The position numbers and the translations under genes are program-made. This document shows, in pieces, positions 1 to 9,266 of a stretch of 12,000 bases of DNA. The stretch is from assembly GCA_015256455.1 (NCBI GenBank), contig JABZMB010000042.1:1-12000 (forward strand), in the 5' to 3' direction. Numbering within the stretch: the first letter of the stretch is position 1; every line of letters starts with the position of its first letter. Below the pieces are notes generated by a model, which was given only the letters and a program-made list of their open reading frames with translations, made no database searches and was not told where the DNA came from. Source of the stretch: Solobacterium sp. (GTDB taxonomy: Bacteria > Bacillota_I > Bacilli_A > Erysipelotrichales > Erysipelotrichaceae).

Positions 1-459
1 GCAAGTGCAGGAGGCCTAGATTTATTGGGTCTATATCTAAGTCATAAGTCAAAGAAGATCTCTGTAGGAATCTTTAATGTTATTTACAATATTATTCTAT
101 ATACATTAATGGCACTTCTTTTTGATGTCTCAACTGCACTATATTCTATTATCTATATTGTTGTATTCTCTGTGACAATTGATCGTTGGCATTATCAAAA
201 TATTGAAGTTGAACTTATGATTTTCACACATGTGCCTGAAGTAAAACAGATGATCATGCATGAATATGCAAGAGGTGTTACTTGTTGGGATGGTAAAGGT
301 GCATATACCAATAATCACACAGAAGTACTCGTCACAATTGTCGCAAAAAGTGAGGTTTCTTCCGTCCAAAGAGAGATTCGAAAACTTGATCCAAATGCCT
401 TCGTAATCGCTCATACACGTGTTTCTGTATCTGGTGGATACCAAAAACGCCTAGTTTAA
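1..459 (+). CDS. YitT family membrane protein with C-terminal DUF2179 domain (5'-partial)
   Basis: The frame is open from base 1, so the gene begins outside the window; 152 residues and the stop are visible. The first visible residues, ASAGGLDLLGLYLSHKSKK, match the conserved loop of YitT-type proteins (small residues, GG, D, then a helix and a basic K-K stretch). A hydrophobic segment follows at about visible residues 29-57. The last ~95 residues form a soluble alpha/beta domain of the DUF2179 type, with the GVTxWDGKGAY-type signature (here GVTCWDGKGAY) and a final strand ending in a V-x-G-G-Y/F-like tail. YitT proteins are multi-pass membrane proteins of unsettled function; the cytoplasmic domain is thought to resemble small-ligand-binding folds. 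A TTG at base 25 could be taken as a start but lies inside the conserved domain, so it is not the real one. The family call is strong; substrate and role are unknown. Confidence 0.88.
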   Translation, partial: ASAGGLDLLGLYLSHKSKKISVGIFNVIYNIILYTLMALLFDVSTALYSIIYIVVFSVTIDRWHYQNIEVELMIFTHVPEVKQMIMHEYARGVTCWDGKGAYTNNHTEVLVTIVAKSEVSSVQREIRKLDPNAFVIAHTRVSVSGGYQKRLV

Positions 460-495
460 CACTAAAAATACGATAAATAGTGGATTTATTTTTTC
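460..495 (+). terminator. Weak hairpin plus T-rich tract after the YitT gene
   Basis: Directly after the YitT stop, CACTA (460-464) can pair with TAGTG (478-482), followed by a T-rich stretch ending TTTATTTTTTC. The stem is only 5 bp with a 13-base loop, so termination would be inefficient at best and some read-through into the response regulator is possible. Confidence 0.25.
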
Positions 496-499
496 TTTG

Positions 500-508
500 T
501 GGTACATT
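500..508 (+). promoter_or_regulatory. Candidate extended -10 promoter for the two-component operon
   Basis: The sequence TGGTACATT carries an extended -10 TG dinucleotide (500-501) and a -10-like TACATT (503-508), 27 bases before the ATG of the response regulator. No good -35 is visible at the expected distance. Weak support only. Confidence 0.25.
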
Positions 509-535
509 TTGTATTGTAGAAATCGTGAGGAACAT

Positions 536-1249
536 ATGAAAACAACACATACAATTTTAATTGTGGATGACGATATTGATATTTTAGAAGCCCTTAAAAT
601 CTATTTATCCAAAGATGAGTATCGCTTATTAACAGCTCGAAATGGAAAAGATGCAGTTGATATTGTCAAAGCAGAAGATGTGGATTTAGTATTAATGGAT
701 ATTATGATGCCTATCATGGATGGCATTAAAGCCACTGAAGAAATTCGTAAACTTACAAATATCCCAATTATCTTATTAACAGCAAAGAGTGAAGATAATG
801 ATAAGGTTGTAGGTTTAGATTGCGGTGCTGATGACTATATCACAAAACCTTTCAATCCATCTGAAGTCTTAGCACGTATTAACTCACAGTTAAGAAGATA
901 TCACCAACTTGGTGGTGTTAGTGCTGATACGAACGAGCTTGTGATTGGTGGAATCATTCTAGATGACTCCACAAAGAAAGTAACTGTTGATGATAACGAA
1001 GTTGCACTAACACCAATGGAATTTGGTATTTTAAAGATGTTGATGAAACAACCAGGAAAAGTATTTACTTCCTCTGAAATTTATAAAAATGTATGGAATG
1101 ATGAACCAATTGGTAGTGAATCTGTTATCGCTGTTCATATCCGTCACTTACGTGAAAAGATTGAGATTGATCCATCTGAGCCAAGATATATCAAAGTAGT
1201 TTGGGGACAAGGCTATAAGATGGAGGATAATCATGAAAGAGTGCAGTAA
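536..1249 (+). CDS. OmpR/PhoB-family response regulator, VanR-like
   Basis: A 237-residue cytoplasmic DNA-binding regulator that should accept phosphate from the kinase encoded next to it. The receiver domain (about residues 6-120) has the acidic pocket D11-D13, phosphoacceptor D55 in VLMDIMMP, switch T82 in LLTAKS and K104 in YITKPF. The winged-helix effector domain (about 140-234) carries LTPMEFGILKML, the recognition-helix segment with VHIRHLREKIE and the C-terminal VVWGQGYKM wing, all typical of VanR-like members in Bacillota. The start at 536 is chosen because GTGAGG lies 5 bases upstream and the protein then begins MKTTHTILIVDDD, the usual distance to the first acidic residues; a TTG 39 bases earlier adds an unconserved tail and has no ribosome site. 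The 3' end overlaps the kinase gene by 17 bases. The regulon cannot be read from this window. Confidence 0.95.
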   Translation: MKTTHTILIVDDDIDILEALKIYLSKDEYRLLTARNGKDAVDIVKAEDVDLVLMDIMMPIMDGIKATEEIRKLTNIPIILLTAKSEDNDKVVGLDCGADDYITKPFNPSEVLARINSQLRRYHQLGGVSADTNELVIGGIILDDSTKKVTVDDNEVALTPMEFGILKMLMKQPGKVFTSSEIYKNVWNDEPIGSESVIAVHIRHLREKIEIDPSEPRYIKVVWGQGYKMEDNHERVQ

Positions 1250-3197
1250 AAAAAGATTACGTTCAAGTTATCTATGGAAAGTGATTGCTTTCCTTCTTTT
1301 TGCGCTTGCGGCTACACTAGATTTAATTGGTATGAATGCGATTGCGTACTTATCTACTGCTGGAGCCTATGATGGAATTTCCAGATATAGTGATACTGCG
1401 GACGCAAAAGCACGTGCAGCAGCCACCGCCAATAACTATGTTTTATATGCATTAAGCATTGATTCATTTTATGTTGATGGTACGAATCAAAGTTTTGACC
1501 GCGAAAACTCTAATCTTGCGGTAGAAATTTATGAAGTTGCTACGAATCAGCTAATCTATAAAAATTTTGATGTTGAAGAATCTACATTACATGGTACTGC
1601 CTATTTCTATGGTGATACTTCTGATGGCTATTTCCAGGATTACATTGATAAAAATAGTCAACCAACATACCGTATTGAATATGCACTTGCGAAGGATTTA
1701 AGCGCAAAAGATGATTTCTACTATTGTGATACGATTTATAACGTCCAGTATAAATTCCGTTATATTGTATTCCCAATTGAATTTCTCAGTATTATCGTCC
1801 TCATCGGTTCTGTCGTATTCCTATTCTATGGCGCAGGACACGTAGATGATAAACCAGGTATTACTTTGGCGTGGATTGATAAGGTTCCTCTTGATATCTT
1901 TGCCATTATTGTTTTAATTGTTTGGATAAATGCTAGTTATTATATTTATAATCATGGCTTCCCCGATATCGCAATCAACTTCTACCAACATGGATATTAT
2001 TACGGTTTTGCGAAAGCTAGTATCATTAAGTACATCATGGTAATTATTGGAGGTGTAATCCCATTCCTGCAATTTACATTGTTATTCTTCTTAAGCCTTG
2101 CGACACGTATCAAATACGGCAATTGGTATAAGAATACATTAATCTACTATATTGGAACGATTCTCTCAAATCTTCTAGAGATTGGAGGATATTTCCCTAC
2201 TTTCTTATTGGGTTCCTTCGTATTCTGGGTTGTATTCTACTTCTTAGTACAACTCCAGTTATATGTGTTGCTAGGTATCTTCTTATTTATCGCATCATAT
2301 GCTCTATTCTGGCGTGCATATGAATCCGTACTCTTAAAGAAGGCAATTCATAAATTCGCAAATGGAGAGACTGATTTCTCATTTAGCACTTCAAATTTAT
2401 CTAATTTCTTTAAAGTACAAGCGAAAGACCTATACAAGATTAAAGACTTTGCGGAAGCAGCTGCTAGAAAATCAATTCGCTCTGAACATTTGCAGAATGA
2501 ATTGATTACAAATGTCAGTCATGATATTAAGACCCCTCTTACCTCAATTATTAACTATGTTCAACTTTTAAAAAATGTTGAAGATCCAGAACAAACTAAA
2601 AAATACATAGCAGTATTAGAAAAACAATCAAAACGTCTTCAAAAATTAACAGAAGATCTCATCGAAGCCTCTAAGGCAAGTACCGGTAATATTACCGTTA
2701 ATATTATGCCAAATGATTTACATGAATTATTGGAACAGGCAATCGGCGAATACTCTGATCGTTTCGAAGCTTGTAAACTAGATATTGTGACAAATATTCC
2801 AGATAATGCACGTTCTGTCATGGCTGATGGAAGACTCTTGTGGCGTGTATTCTCTAATTTATTCTCTAACCTAGTAAAATATGCACAACCAGAAACTAGA
2901 GTCTATATCAATACTATTCGTACAATCGACAACAATATTATGATTTCAATTAAGAATGTTAGTCGCGAAGCACTCAATATTTCTGCAGAAGAGTTAACAC
3001 AACGTTTTGTTCGTGGTGATGAATCTCGTCATAGCGAAGGTAGTGGACTAGGTCTCAATATTGTAGAGAACTTGGTAAACCTACAAAACGGTCATTTCAA
3101 TATCGTTATTGACGGTGACCTCTTTAGAACAAACATTATCTTGGCCGCAAAACCTGAAGAAGCCACAAAGAAGAATTCTACAACAGAATCTAATTAG
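1233..3197 (+). CDS. Multi-pass membrane sensor histidine kinase
   Basis: A 654-residue partner kinase of the preceding regulator. TM1 lies at about 15-37, followed by a ~138-residue extracytoplasmic domain (38-175). Further hydrophobic segments lie at about 176-200, 217-237, 262-290 and 321-358 (probably two helices). After a basic linker, the HisKA domain has H430 in NVSHDIKTPLTS. The HATPase_c domain has the N box NLFSNLVKY (N542, N546) and the G2 glycines GSGLGL (603-608). The canonical DxGxG aspartate of the G1 box is not present: the segment reads KNVSREAL. This variant, together with RFVRGDxSR, is my recollection of a common Bacillota subfamily, so I do not call the enzyme dead. The start at 1233 has GGAGG seven bases upstream, and the gene overlaps its regulator, so the two should be translationally coupled. 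The ligand is unknown; the large outer domain plus extra membrane helices suggest an envelope or membrane signal. Confidence 0.93.
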   Translation: MKECSKKRLRSSYLWKVIAFLLFALAATLDLIGMNAIAYLSTAGAYDGISRYSDTADAKARAAATANNYVLYALSIDSFYVDGTNQSFDRENSNLAVEIYEVATNQLIYKNFDVEESTLHGTAYFYGDTSDGYFQDYIDKNSQPTYRIEYALAKDLSAKDDFYYCDTIYNVQYKFRYIVFPIEFLSIIVLIGSVVFLFYGAGHVDDKPGITLAWIDKVPLDIFAIIVLIVWINASYYIYNHGFPDIAINFYQHGYYYGFAKASIIKYIMVIIGGVIPFLQFTLLFFLSLATRIKYGNWYKNTLIYYIGTILSNLLEIGGYFPTFLLGSFVFWVVFYFLVQLQLYVLLGIFLFIASYALFWRAYESVLLKKAIHKFANGETDFSFSTSNLSNFFKVQAKDLYKIKDFAEAAARKSIRSEHLQNELITNVSHDIKTPLTSIINYVQLLKNVEDPEQTKKYIAVLEKQSKRLQKLTEDLIEASKASTGNITVNIMPNDLHELLEQAIGEYSDRFEACKLDIVTNIPDNARSVMADGRLLWRVFSNLFSNLVKYAQPETRVYINTIRTIDNNIMISIKNVSREALNISAEELTQRFVRGDESRHSEGSGLGLNIVENLVNLQNGHFNIVIDGDLFRTNIILAAKPEEATKKNSTTESN

Positions 3198-3209
3198 TCC
3201 TATCAAAAT

Positions 3210-3241
3210 AAAGATGGAGATTACAATATTCTCCATCTTTT
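3210..3241. terminator. Bidirectional terminator between the convergent kinase and addA genes
   Basis: An 11-bp perfect stem, AAAGATGGAGA (3210-3220) with TCTCCATCTTT (3230-3240), closes a 9-base loop. On the plus strand it runs into TTTTCTT. On the minus strand it is followed by TTTATTTTGATA. It sits between the kinase stop (3197) and the addA stop (3243), so it can end both convergent operons. Confidence 0.85.
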
Positions 3242-3242
3242 C

Positions 3243-6200
3243 TTATTCAATGTTGATTGCTTGATCATGATGTACAGACCATGCATACGCATCAATTGTT
3301 TTATCTGGGTAAATCAATTGTAGTGCTTTTCTATATGTATTGATTTGTTCGGTATACAAAGATTTAATCTTAGATATTTCGGCATTATCTGTCTTAAAAT
3401 CAATCAGAATAATTCTATCTTCTAGGATTGACACAAAGTCCATAATACCATGTATCTTTTCTTTCTCTGTTTGTACATAAAAAGGATACTCATGATGAAT
3501 CTCACCTTCTACAGCCTGTTGATAAATCTTTGAATTACCAAATGCCAGTAGATGTTTTCTTTCTGTTGAAGAGAGATCTAAGAATTCTAAATCCTCTTCA
3601 TTAAATAATCTTGGTGGTAGTTGTTCAAAACATGCATGAATGTGTGTACCATATTCTCTTCCAGCATTTGTTTCTGTTAAGTCTAATGCTGGCAAACTAC
3701 TACCAAACTCAGTAGAACTTGGTGTTAATACTTCCTTCTCTTCTATACTTGTATATCCATAGTGTGGAAGCTCTGTAACAGTCTCTGTTTCTTTATGCTC
3801 TAGGAATACATTCCATGATGGATCAATATCAAACTGCTTCATAATTGGTTCGTTTGCCATCGTGCTAAGAATTAATCCAGACATACCATTACGGATGAGT
3901 AAATCACCTAACATAAACTTCTTTCCACGATATGGAATTGGTTTTGGTAATGCGTCCACAATATAGAGTCTACGTACCGCACGTGTAACAGCGACATATA
4001 AGATACGAATAAATTCCTCCGCATCTTCAAGGTTTGCTTTGTATTCGATCGCATGTTTATGAATTGTCTTTCGTTTTGCACGATATGGATTAGTACATAA
4101 GAAGTTTAATCCTAGATATAAGTCATCATCGACATTGACAGCTTCAGCACTATCTCTAAACTGATTTGTTGCATTACTCCATAGGAATACATACTTATAC
4201 TGCAGTCCCTTTGAGTGGTGAATTGTTGTGACGGTAACGATATCATCTGCCGAACCTTTTGAGACTGCTTCATTTGACACTTCATCTTCAACTGCTTTTA
4301 AGGCATTTAAGAATTCCGCAACTGAATGGTACTTCGCAGATACTGTCATTTCAAATAGATAGTCAAAGTTTGACTGTTGACTGATATTTAAACGATTGAA
4401 GTAAGTATTATGATTTGCAAGTTCTGATAACATTCTTGGAATACCATAGGTATCCGCAAGCTCTTTATACATCTTCAAATCATCATAGATACCAAACTCT
4501 TTAGCAACTGCTTTGATTGAACCGAGTCGTATCTTTGCCCTAGCAATTTCTTCATCACTATAGTTATAGAGATTAGAAACCATGCATGCAAATAGAGCTG
4601 AATCTGCCTCTTCATCTAGCATTGCAGTACATAATGCAATCACAGTCTGGCATAACTCTGAACGATAGAATCCTTCTCGTGTATCAATGCTATAAGGGAT
4701 TCCCTTCGCTTCGAAGGCTGCTTTGAGATATGCTTTATCACCATGACTTCGTAAGAGTATCGCAAAGTCATGGAAGGATGGTAGTTTTGTATCATTCTTT
4801 TTTGCGAGTTTAAGTTCTTGGTTATAGGTATCAATAATCTTATTGGCAATCCAATTTGCCTTGATCATTTTGATATCCTCATCCTCGTCCTCATCATCAC
4901 TGACAATCGCCGTTTTATTCTTCGGAGTATAACTTGCAAACTCAATGAGCGCATCTGGACTATCATTCTTTGGGAACCAGTCTACGATATCATCCTCACC
5001 ATACTTTTCTGTACTCTCTTTAACATTCATAATCTTTTGAAAGAGTATATTTGTAAACTGAATAATTCGTGCATCTGAACGATAGTTTCTTGATAGGATA
5101 ATCTTCGCTGATTGCATTGATGAATCGATTGTTTCTTCAATAATCTTTTCTGATTCATTTAATTTAGAACGCATTAGCGCTGGCTTTGCCTGACGGAAAC
5201 GATAGATAGATTGTTTTGTATCACCTACACGGAAGATACAATTAGGACTAGCAATCATCTCTATGATTGTATCCTGTAGTTTACTTGTATCCTGGAATTC
5301 ATCAATCATGACTTCTTGTAAGTTATCACGGATAACCTTCGCTACATTTTCATGTTTTAGAATTTCATACGCATAGCGTTCCATATCTGAGAAATACATT
5401 GCAGTATTTTCTTGTTTGATACGGACGCAATTGTGATATGTAAGTCTTGCTAGATTGATGAGGGCTGTATTGATAATAGAAGCATCTCTTGCGTCCGAAA
5501 CAAAATCATCTTCATTTAGACGTTCTTCTGCCATATTCTTGAGTGCCTTTTTCAAATGATCCATTGTACGTGCATGTTCTGGATAATTCTCTTTCTTATA
5601 ACTGGAAAGCTTTGTGTCATCCATTATTTGAATTTGCTGTTTATAGTTTTGATATATCTCAAAAGTATAGGCAGAACTTTCATCTTCTGGCATTAGTTCA
5701 TTTTGTAATGTTTGAATGATATTTAAGAATGTATCAAAAGCTACAGAGTTATCAATTACTTTTCCACGTCCATTAATAGCCTCTGGTAGTTCCTGTAGTA
5801 TTTCTATATCGCGTTGTAATAGTGCTAGTTGTCCATACAAGGACGCAAAGAAATACTTACGAATATTGAGATCGAATGCATCAAATGATGTGAAATGATT
5901 TGAACTTGTTGAATCAAACTTTTCTGGGTACATCTTTAATGCATGACTAAACCATTCATCTGGATCTATGGATGATTCCGCATGACGATTGATTTTTACA
6001 ACTGCATCATATAGTCCATCATAATCATCTGCACGACTAGAAAAATAAGAAGTGAGCGCTGTGATTTCCTGTGGACTTGTCTCATATGCATATTTTAATG
6101 CCTTCATGAATGCATCATGTTGAATGTTTTCGTTTTGTCCACTAGAGAGGATATTCTCTGTTGTTGCTGGATCTAGACCGATGATGTTGTAATATTTTTT

Positions 6201-6569
6201 GATAATAGACAAACAGAAAGAGTCAATAGTTGTGATATTCGCACTTGCAAGTGCGATAATCTGGTCATCGATATATTGAATCAGTTCTTGATCAACAGTT
6301 TCTTCTTTTTCCGCTAACTGCTTAATTTCATTTAATTCTTGGGCTACACGCTTTTTCATTTCACTTGCGGCTGCTTCAGTAAATGTCAAAGCTAGAATAC
6401 GTGATAAAGGTACACGTGGATTATCCTCGATACATCTTTTTACCAAACGGGATACGAGTACTTTCGTCTTACCAGCACCAGCAGATGCGGAAACGACAAT
6501 ACCCATCCCAGAAGAATTACAGGCAACGGACTGTTCAGCAGATAATTGATTTTTCTCAGAGATTCTCAT
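3243..6569 (-). CDS. addA: ATP-dependent helicase/nuclease subunit A (AddA)
   Basis: The 1108-residue motor and nuclease subunit of the AddAB complex, which unwinds and degrades broken duplex ends to load recombinase. UvrD/Rep superfamily 1 motifs appear in order: Q-motif-like LSAEQ (about 9-13), Walker A SASAGAGKT (27-35, K34), Walker B IDEFQDT (D423, E424), GDTKQSIYRFR (449-459), RNYRSD, TIHHSKGLQY (motif V, usually TIHKSKGLEF) and YVAVTRA. The C-terminal PDDEXK nuclease is intact at GIMDF and LIDFKTD (D1057, K1059). The length is a little below B. subtilis AddA (about 1230). The gene overlaps the end of addB by 14 bases. An AAAGGGGG ribosome site (plus-strand 6579-6586) lies inside the addB coding end, so translation should be coupled, giving roughly equal amounts of the two subunits. 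The call is secure. Confidence 0.96.
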   Translation of the reverse strand: MRISEKNQLSAEQSVACNSSGMGIVVSASAGAGKTKVLVSRLVKRCIEDNPRVPLSRILALTFTEAAASEMKKRVAQELNEIKQLAEKEETVDQELIQYIDDQIIALASANITTIDSFCLSIIKKYYNIIGLDPATTENILSSGQNENIQHDAFMKALKYAYETSPQEITALTSYFSSRADDYDGLYDAVVKINRHAESSIDPDEWFSHALKMYPEKFDSTSSNHFTSFDAFDLNIRKYFFASLYGQLALLQRDIEILQELPEAINGRGKVIDNSVAFDTFLNIIQTLQNELMPEDESSAYTFEIYQNYKQQIQIMDDTKLSSYKKENYPEHARTMDHLKKALKNMAEERLNEDDFVSDARDASIINTALINLARLTYHNCVRIKQENTAMYFSDMERYAYEILKHENVAKVIRDNLQEVMIDEFQDTSKLQDTIIEMIASPNCIFRVGDTKQSIYRFRQAKPALMRSKLNESEKIIEETIDSSMQSAKIILSRNYRSDARIIQFTNILFQKIMNVKESTEKYGEDDIVDWFPKNDSPDALIEFASYTPKNKTAIVSDDEDEDEDIKMIKANWIANKIIDTYNQELKLAKKNDTKLPSFHDFAILLRSHGDKAYLKAAFEAKGIPYSIDTREGFYRSELCQTVIALCTAMLDEEADSALFACMVSNLYNYSDEEIARAKIRLGSIKAVAKEFGIYDDLKMYKELADTYGIPRMLSELANHNTYFNRLNISQQSNFDYLFEMTVSAKYHSVAEFLNALKAVEDEVSNEAVSKGSADDIVTVTTIHHSKGLQYKYVFLWSNATNQFRDSAEAVNVDDDLYLGLNFLCTNPYRAKRKTIHKHAIEYKANLEDAEEFIRILYVAVTRAVRRLYIVDALPKPIPYRGKKFMLGDLLIRNGMSGLILSTMANEPIMKQFDIDPSWNVFLEHKETETVTELPHYGYTSIEEKEVLTPSSTEFGSSLPALDLTETNAGREYGTHIHACFEQLPPRLFNEEDLEFLDLSSTERKHLLAFGNSKIYQQAVEGEIHHEYPFYVQTEKEKIHGIMDFVSILEDRIILIDFKTDNAEISKIKSLYTEQINTYRKALQLIYPDKTIDAYAWSVHHDQAINIE

Positions 6570-9255
6570 CTTCTTTTGCCCCCTTTGCCGTAATTTCTTC
6601 TTTATCTAATTTGAAAGGAATATCTGCTGGAATACCCTCCACTTCCACTGCTGTTGGGATACGATATTCACCATTAAAGTGATACATTGCCATATATGGT
6701 AATGTTGTATTTTCAATTGGAGATAGTTCAATATTTCCACTGAGAACTTGTTCATGGAAATTTGCGTAGATTCCTTCGAGATATGCTTGAATCTTATCGA
6801 AATCATAAATGTTCTTTGGACTCTTGATATGTCTTGCTTCTATATCCACATCATCACGGTGTTCGTTAAAAATCCATACTGCACACTTTCGACTCTTGAT
6901 AAAATCTTCCTTTAAGCTATTTAATAATGCTTGTTTTGGCATATCTCCACACTTATTGTAGACACGATTTAAATCAATCGTTTCATCTTTCATAGAGATA
7001 TACTGTACAGCCGTTGGATTGTATTTCTTTCCTTGAAGATTGTTTGTGACTATCATCATGTATGTTAACATCTGCAGGCGTAGTCCTTGTTTTACTTCAT
7101 CTTCACTAATAGATAATACAGATGATTTATAGTCAATAATACGAATTAGATCTTGATATAAATCAATGCGATCAATAATACCACGGATATTTACATTACC
7201 AATCATTGTTTCAGGTAAACGGTATTCAAAGTACTCTGGAATAAAACTAGAATCTTTTTCTAAATCATGCATGAATGTCATAAATTTAGATAATGAATCT
7301 GCTAGTCTTTCCAAAGAAATATCATATAGATATTGTTCGTTCGGATGTGTCATCTTAAGTACATCAAAATACGGTCTAAGCACTTCCTTGATTTGAATCA
7401 CCGTTAAGATATTTGTTCCATCATCTTGTAATGCATACTGTTTACGCTTTGCTTTATCATGCATATATTTATTTTTATAAGAAGATAGTAATGTATACAT
7501 GAAATGATGTTGGATATTTCCAATTGTAATTGAATCTAATGTCGAGAATTCTTGGTCAATAATTCCAAGCCCCTTTTGGATAAAGTATCCATATGGATTA
7601 CGGTAGTATGACTCTACCGTACTAACAGAACCATTTAAGATTCCTTTTTCATCTAAGAATAATTGTTGTGCAGTCTCTGGTGTTAATTCATGTTTTACTT
7701 CTACATGATTATCCACAATCAAAATTGGCCATGGTGTATTTTCTTTCTTCATGTCCACTTTGGATTGCACTTCGTAAGCTAGCTGCATTTCTTTGCCTTG
7801 ATAGTCATTTGTAGAATATGAATAGTAGATTTCTTCCGCCGAGGAATCAATCCATTGTAGTGCATTCATATAGTAACCATAACGCTGATTCATACTTGGA
7901 TAAGATGGAATCTTTGCAAGGTAATCTTCATCAAACAAGCCATTATGAACTGGAAAGCATGGATAATTCTTTCCACTACATCCAATCACGTAAGTTACCT
8001 CTTGTTTTCTAACCGGATGTGTTAAGTCCGTTACCGTACAGATTGCGTCTGTAAATACAGCGCTATCTGAATGAATGCCCTGCAACATATGCATGATAAA
8101 AGGGATGTTCTCTATATCATGTTTTTCACTTGTCAAAATAGACTGTAAAATATTACGTAACTGTCTACCTTCTTTCAGTTCATGTTTATTCTGTAGAATC
8201 TTTTGGTTACGAATAATATCAAATGCATTCATCAATATCTCTTCAAATGTAGATGCTTTCATCAAGCTATCTAAATCTTGTTGGATATTGGTAAATAGTT
8301 CATCTGCTCGCTTTTCAAAGTAAGCATAACGTGCAGATTCCTTTTTAAATACTTCCGATGCCTCTAGAGACTCTGACAAATGCTTTGGACATTCTACATC
8401 CACCAATACTTGGTCTAGATATTTTAAAACAGTAAATAAAGAGTAATTTTGTTTTTGGTCATCTACACCAAAAGCATCAATATATAAAGCTTTCATCAAA
8501 GCTTCTTTATTTTTTCGATATGCAAGATTAACTAATGCAACATAGCGTTGAATGAGTCTAGCAGATACATCATGATGTACTGTTGAAAATGGTATTTCAT
8601 ATCTTGCGAAAACTTGTTGTACAACTGGATACTGTGTCTTCCAGGACGTAAGCACTAAATTGCATGGTCTTCTATAAGTTGCGATATCCTGTGCTATCGC
8701 TTCAATTTCTCGACGTGTACTTAATGCATAGCGTAAATGTTTATGACTTGTTATGCTGTCGTTTGGTTTAGCTTTATCTTTGAGTCGTTCTAAGATTTCC
8801 ACATAGTATGGATCTGCCTCAAAGAAAGGATATACTTCCACATCGTCTTGCTGTAATTTCTGGATTGCAGCTTCCTTATTTTCTACATTCTCTTTTTCCA
8901 CAAATGGCATTTCTAATAGAATACGGATAATTTCCTTTAGTTCCTTTTCTTGTTCATTTGTCTCAGGTAGAGTATCAACTTGAATGTTACGTTGAATACA
9001 CTCTAATACAAACTGAAAAATCTCCTGAATGAATGCAGGATAATCAAACATCTTTTGATATATTGGAAACTCGTCACTTCTCTTTTTCAATGTATGAGAA
9101 ATCTTCAACAGCGCCGCATATTTGTCTGTATGTTTCTCTCCTAAGGCAACAGAAAGTGGAACCGCTAGTACATTTGCAATAACGCCATGATTATGTTTTG
9201 CTAAATCTTCATAAATATACTCTTTTTGGTAATTCGAACATAAAATTGTTTTCAT
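6556..9255 (-). CDS. addB: ATP-dependent helicase/deoxyribonuclease subunit B (AddB/RexB), compact and without Fe-S cysteines
   Basis: The 899-residue partner of AddA, identified by its position, its overlap with addA and its C-terminal RecB-like nuclease: a His-bearing motif near NIQHHFMYTLL, GIIDRID (D695) and IIDYKSS (D708, K710). The rest is the inactivated helicase fold of this family, which in AddAB scans for Chi. It is shorter than B. subtilis AddB (about 1166). Two features of cluster-bearing AddB proteins are missing. The N-terminus has no GxxGxGKT Walker A. The four Fe-S cysteines are gone: the usual cysteine before PF/PY is N553 (YYRNPYGYF), and no CxxC-type group occurs after the nuclease motif. 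In this it resembles RexB-type subunits. The start at 9255 is the first plausible ATG and gives an N-terminus of the expected type, but it has no Shine-Dalgarno sequence and lies very close to a promoter. Confidence 0.88.
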   Translation of the reverse strand: MKTILCSNYQKEYIYEDLAKHNHGVIANVLAVPLSVALGEKHTDKYAALLKISHTLKKRSDEFPIYQKMFDYPAFIQEIFQFVLECIQRNIQVDTLPETNEQEKELKEIIRILLEMPFVEKENVENKEAAIQKLQQDDVEVYPFFEADPYYVEILERLKDKAKPNDSITSHKHLRYALSTRREIEAIAQDIATYRRPCNLVLTSWKTQYPVVQQVFARYEIPFSTVHHDVSARLIQRYVALVNLAYRKNKEALMKALYIDAFGVDDQKQNYSLFTVLKYLDQVLVDVECPKHLSESLEASEVFKKESARYAYFEKRADELFTNIQQDLDSLMKASTFEEILMNAFDIIRNQKILQNKHELKEGRQLRNILQSILTSEKHDIENIPFIMHMLQGIHSDSAVFTDAICTVTDLTHPVRKQEVTYVIGCSGKNYPCFPVHNGLFDEDYLAKIPSYPSMNQRYGYYMNALQWIDSSAEEIYYSYSTNDYQGKEMQLAYEVQSKVDMKKENTPWPILIVDNHVEVKHELTPETAQQLFLDEKGILNGSVSTVESYYRNPYGYFIQKGLGIIDQEFSTLDSITIGNIQHHFMYTLLSSYKNKYMHDKAKRKQYALQDDGTNILTVIQIKEVLRPYFDVLKMTHPNEQYLYDISLERLADSLSKFMTFMHDLEKDSSFIPEYFEYRLPETMIGNVNIRGIIDRIDLYQDLIRIIDYKSSVLSISEDEVKQGLRLQMLTYMMIVTNNLQGKKYNPTAVQYISMKDETIDLNRVYNKCGDMPKQALLNSLKEDFIKSRKCAVWIFNEHRDDVDIEARHIKSPKNIYDFDKIQAYLEGIYANFHEQVLSGNIELSPIENTTLPYMAMYHFNGEYRIPTAVEVEGIPADIPFKLDKEEITAKGAKEDENL
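6579..6586 (-). promoter_or_regulatory. Ribosome binding site of addA inside the addB 3' end
   Basis: On the minus strand AAAGGGGG lies about 10 bases before the addA ATG and within the last codons of addB, upstream of the 14-base overlap. It supports the ATG at 6569 and coupled translation of the two subunits. Confidence 0.6.
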
Positions 9256-9266
9256 AATTAGATTTT

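Noticed and set aside
497..535. TTG-initiated N-terminal extension of the response regulator
   Set aside because: It adds 13 unconserved residues, has no ribosome site, and overlaps the likely promoter. The ATG at 536 has GTGAGG five bases upstream and gives a standard receiver N-terminus.
4818..5078. Plus-strand hydrophobic reading frame inside addA
   Set aside because: It lies wholly antisense to the conserved helicase region of addA, and its hydrophobicity comes from complementing D/E/K-rich codons.
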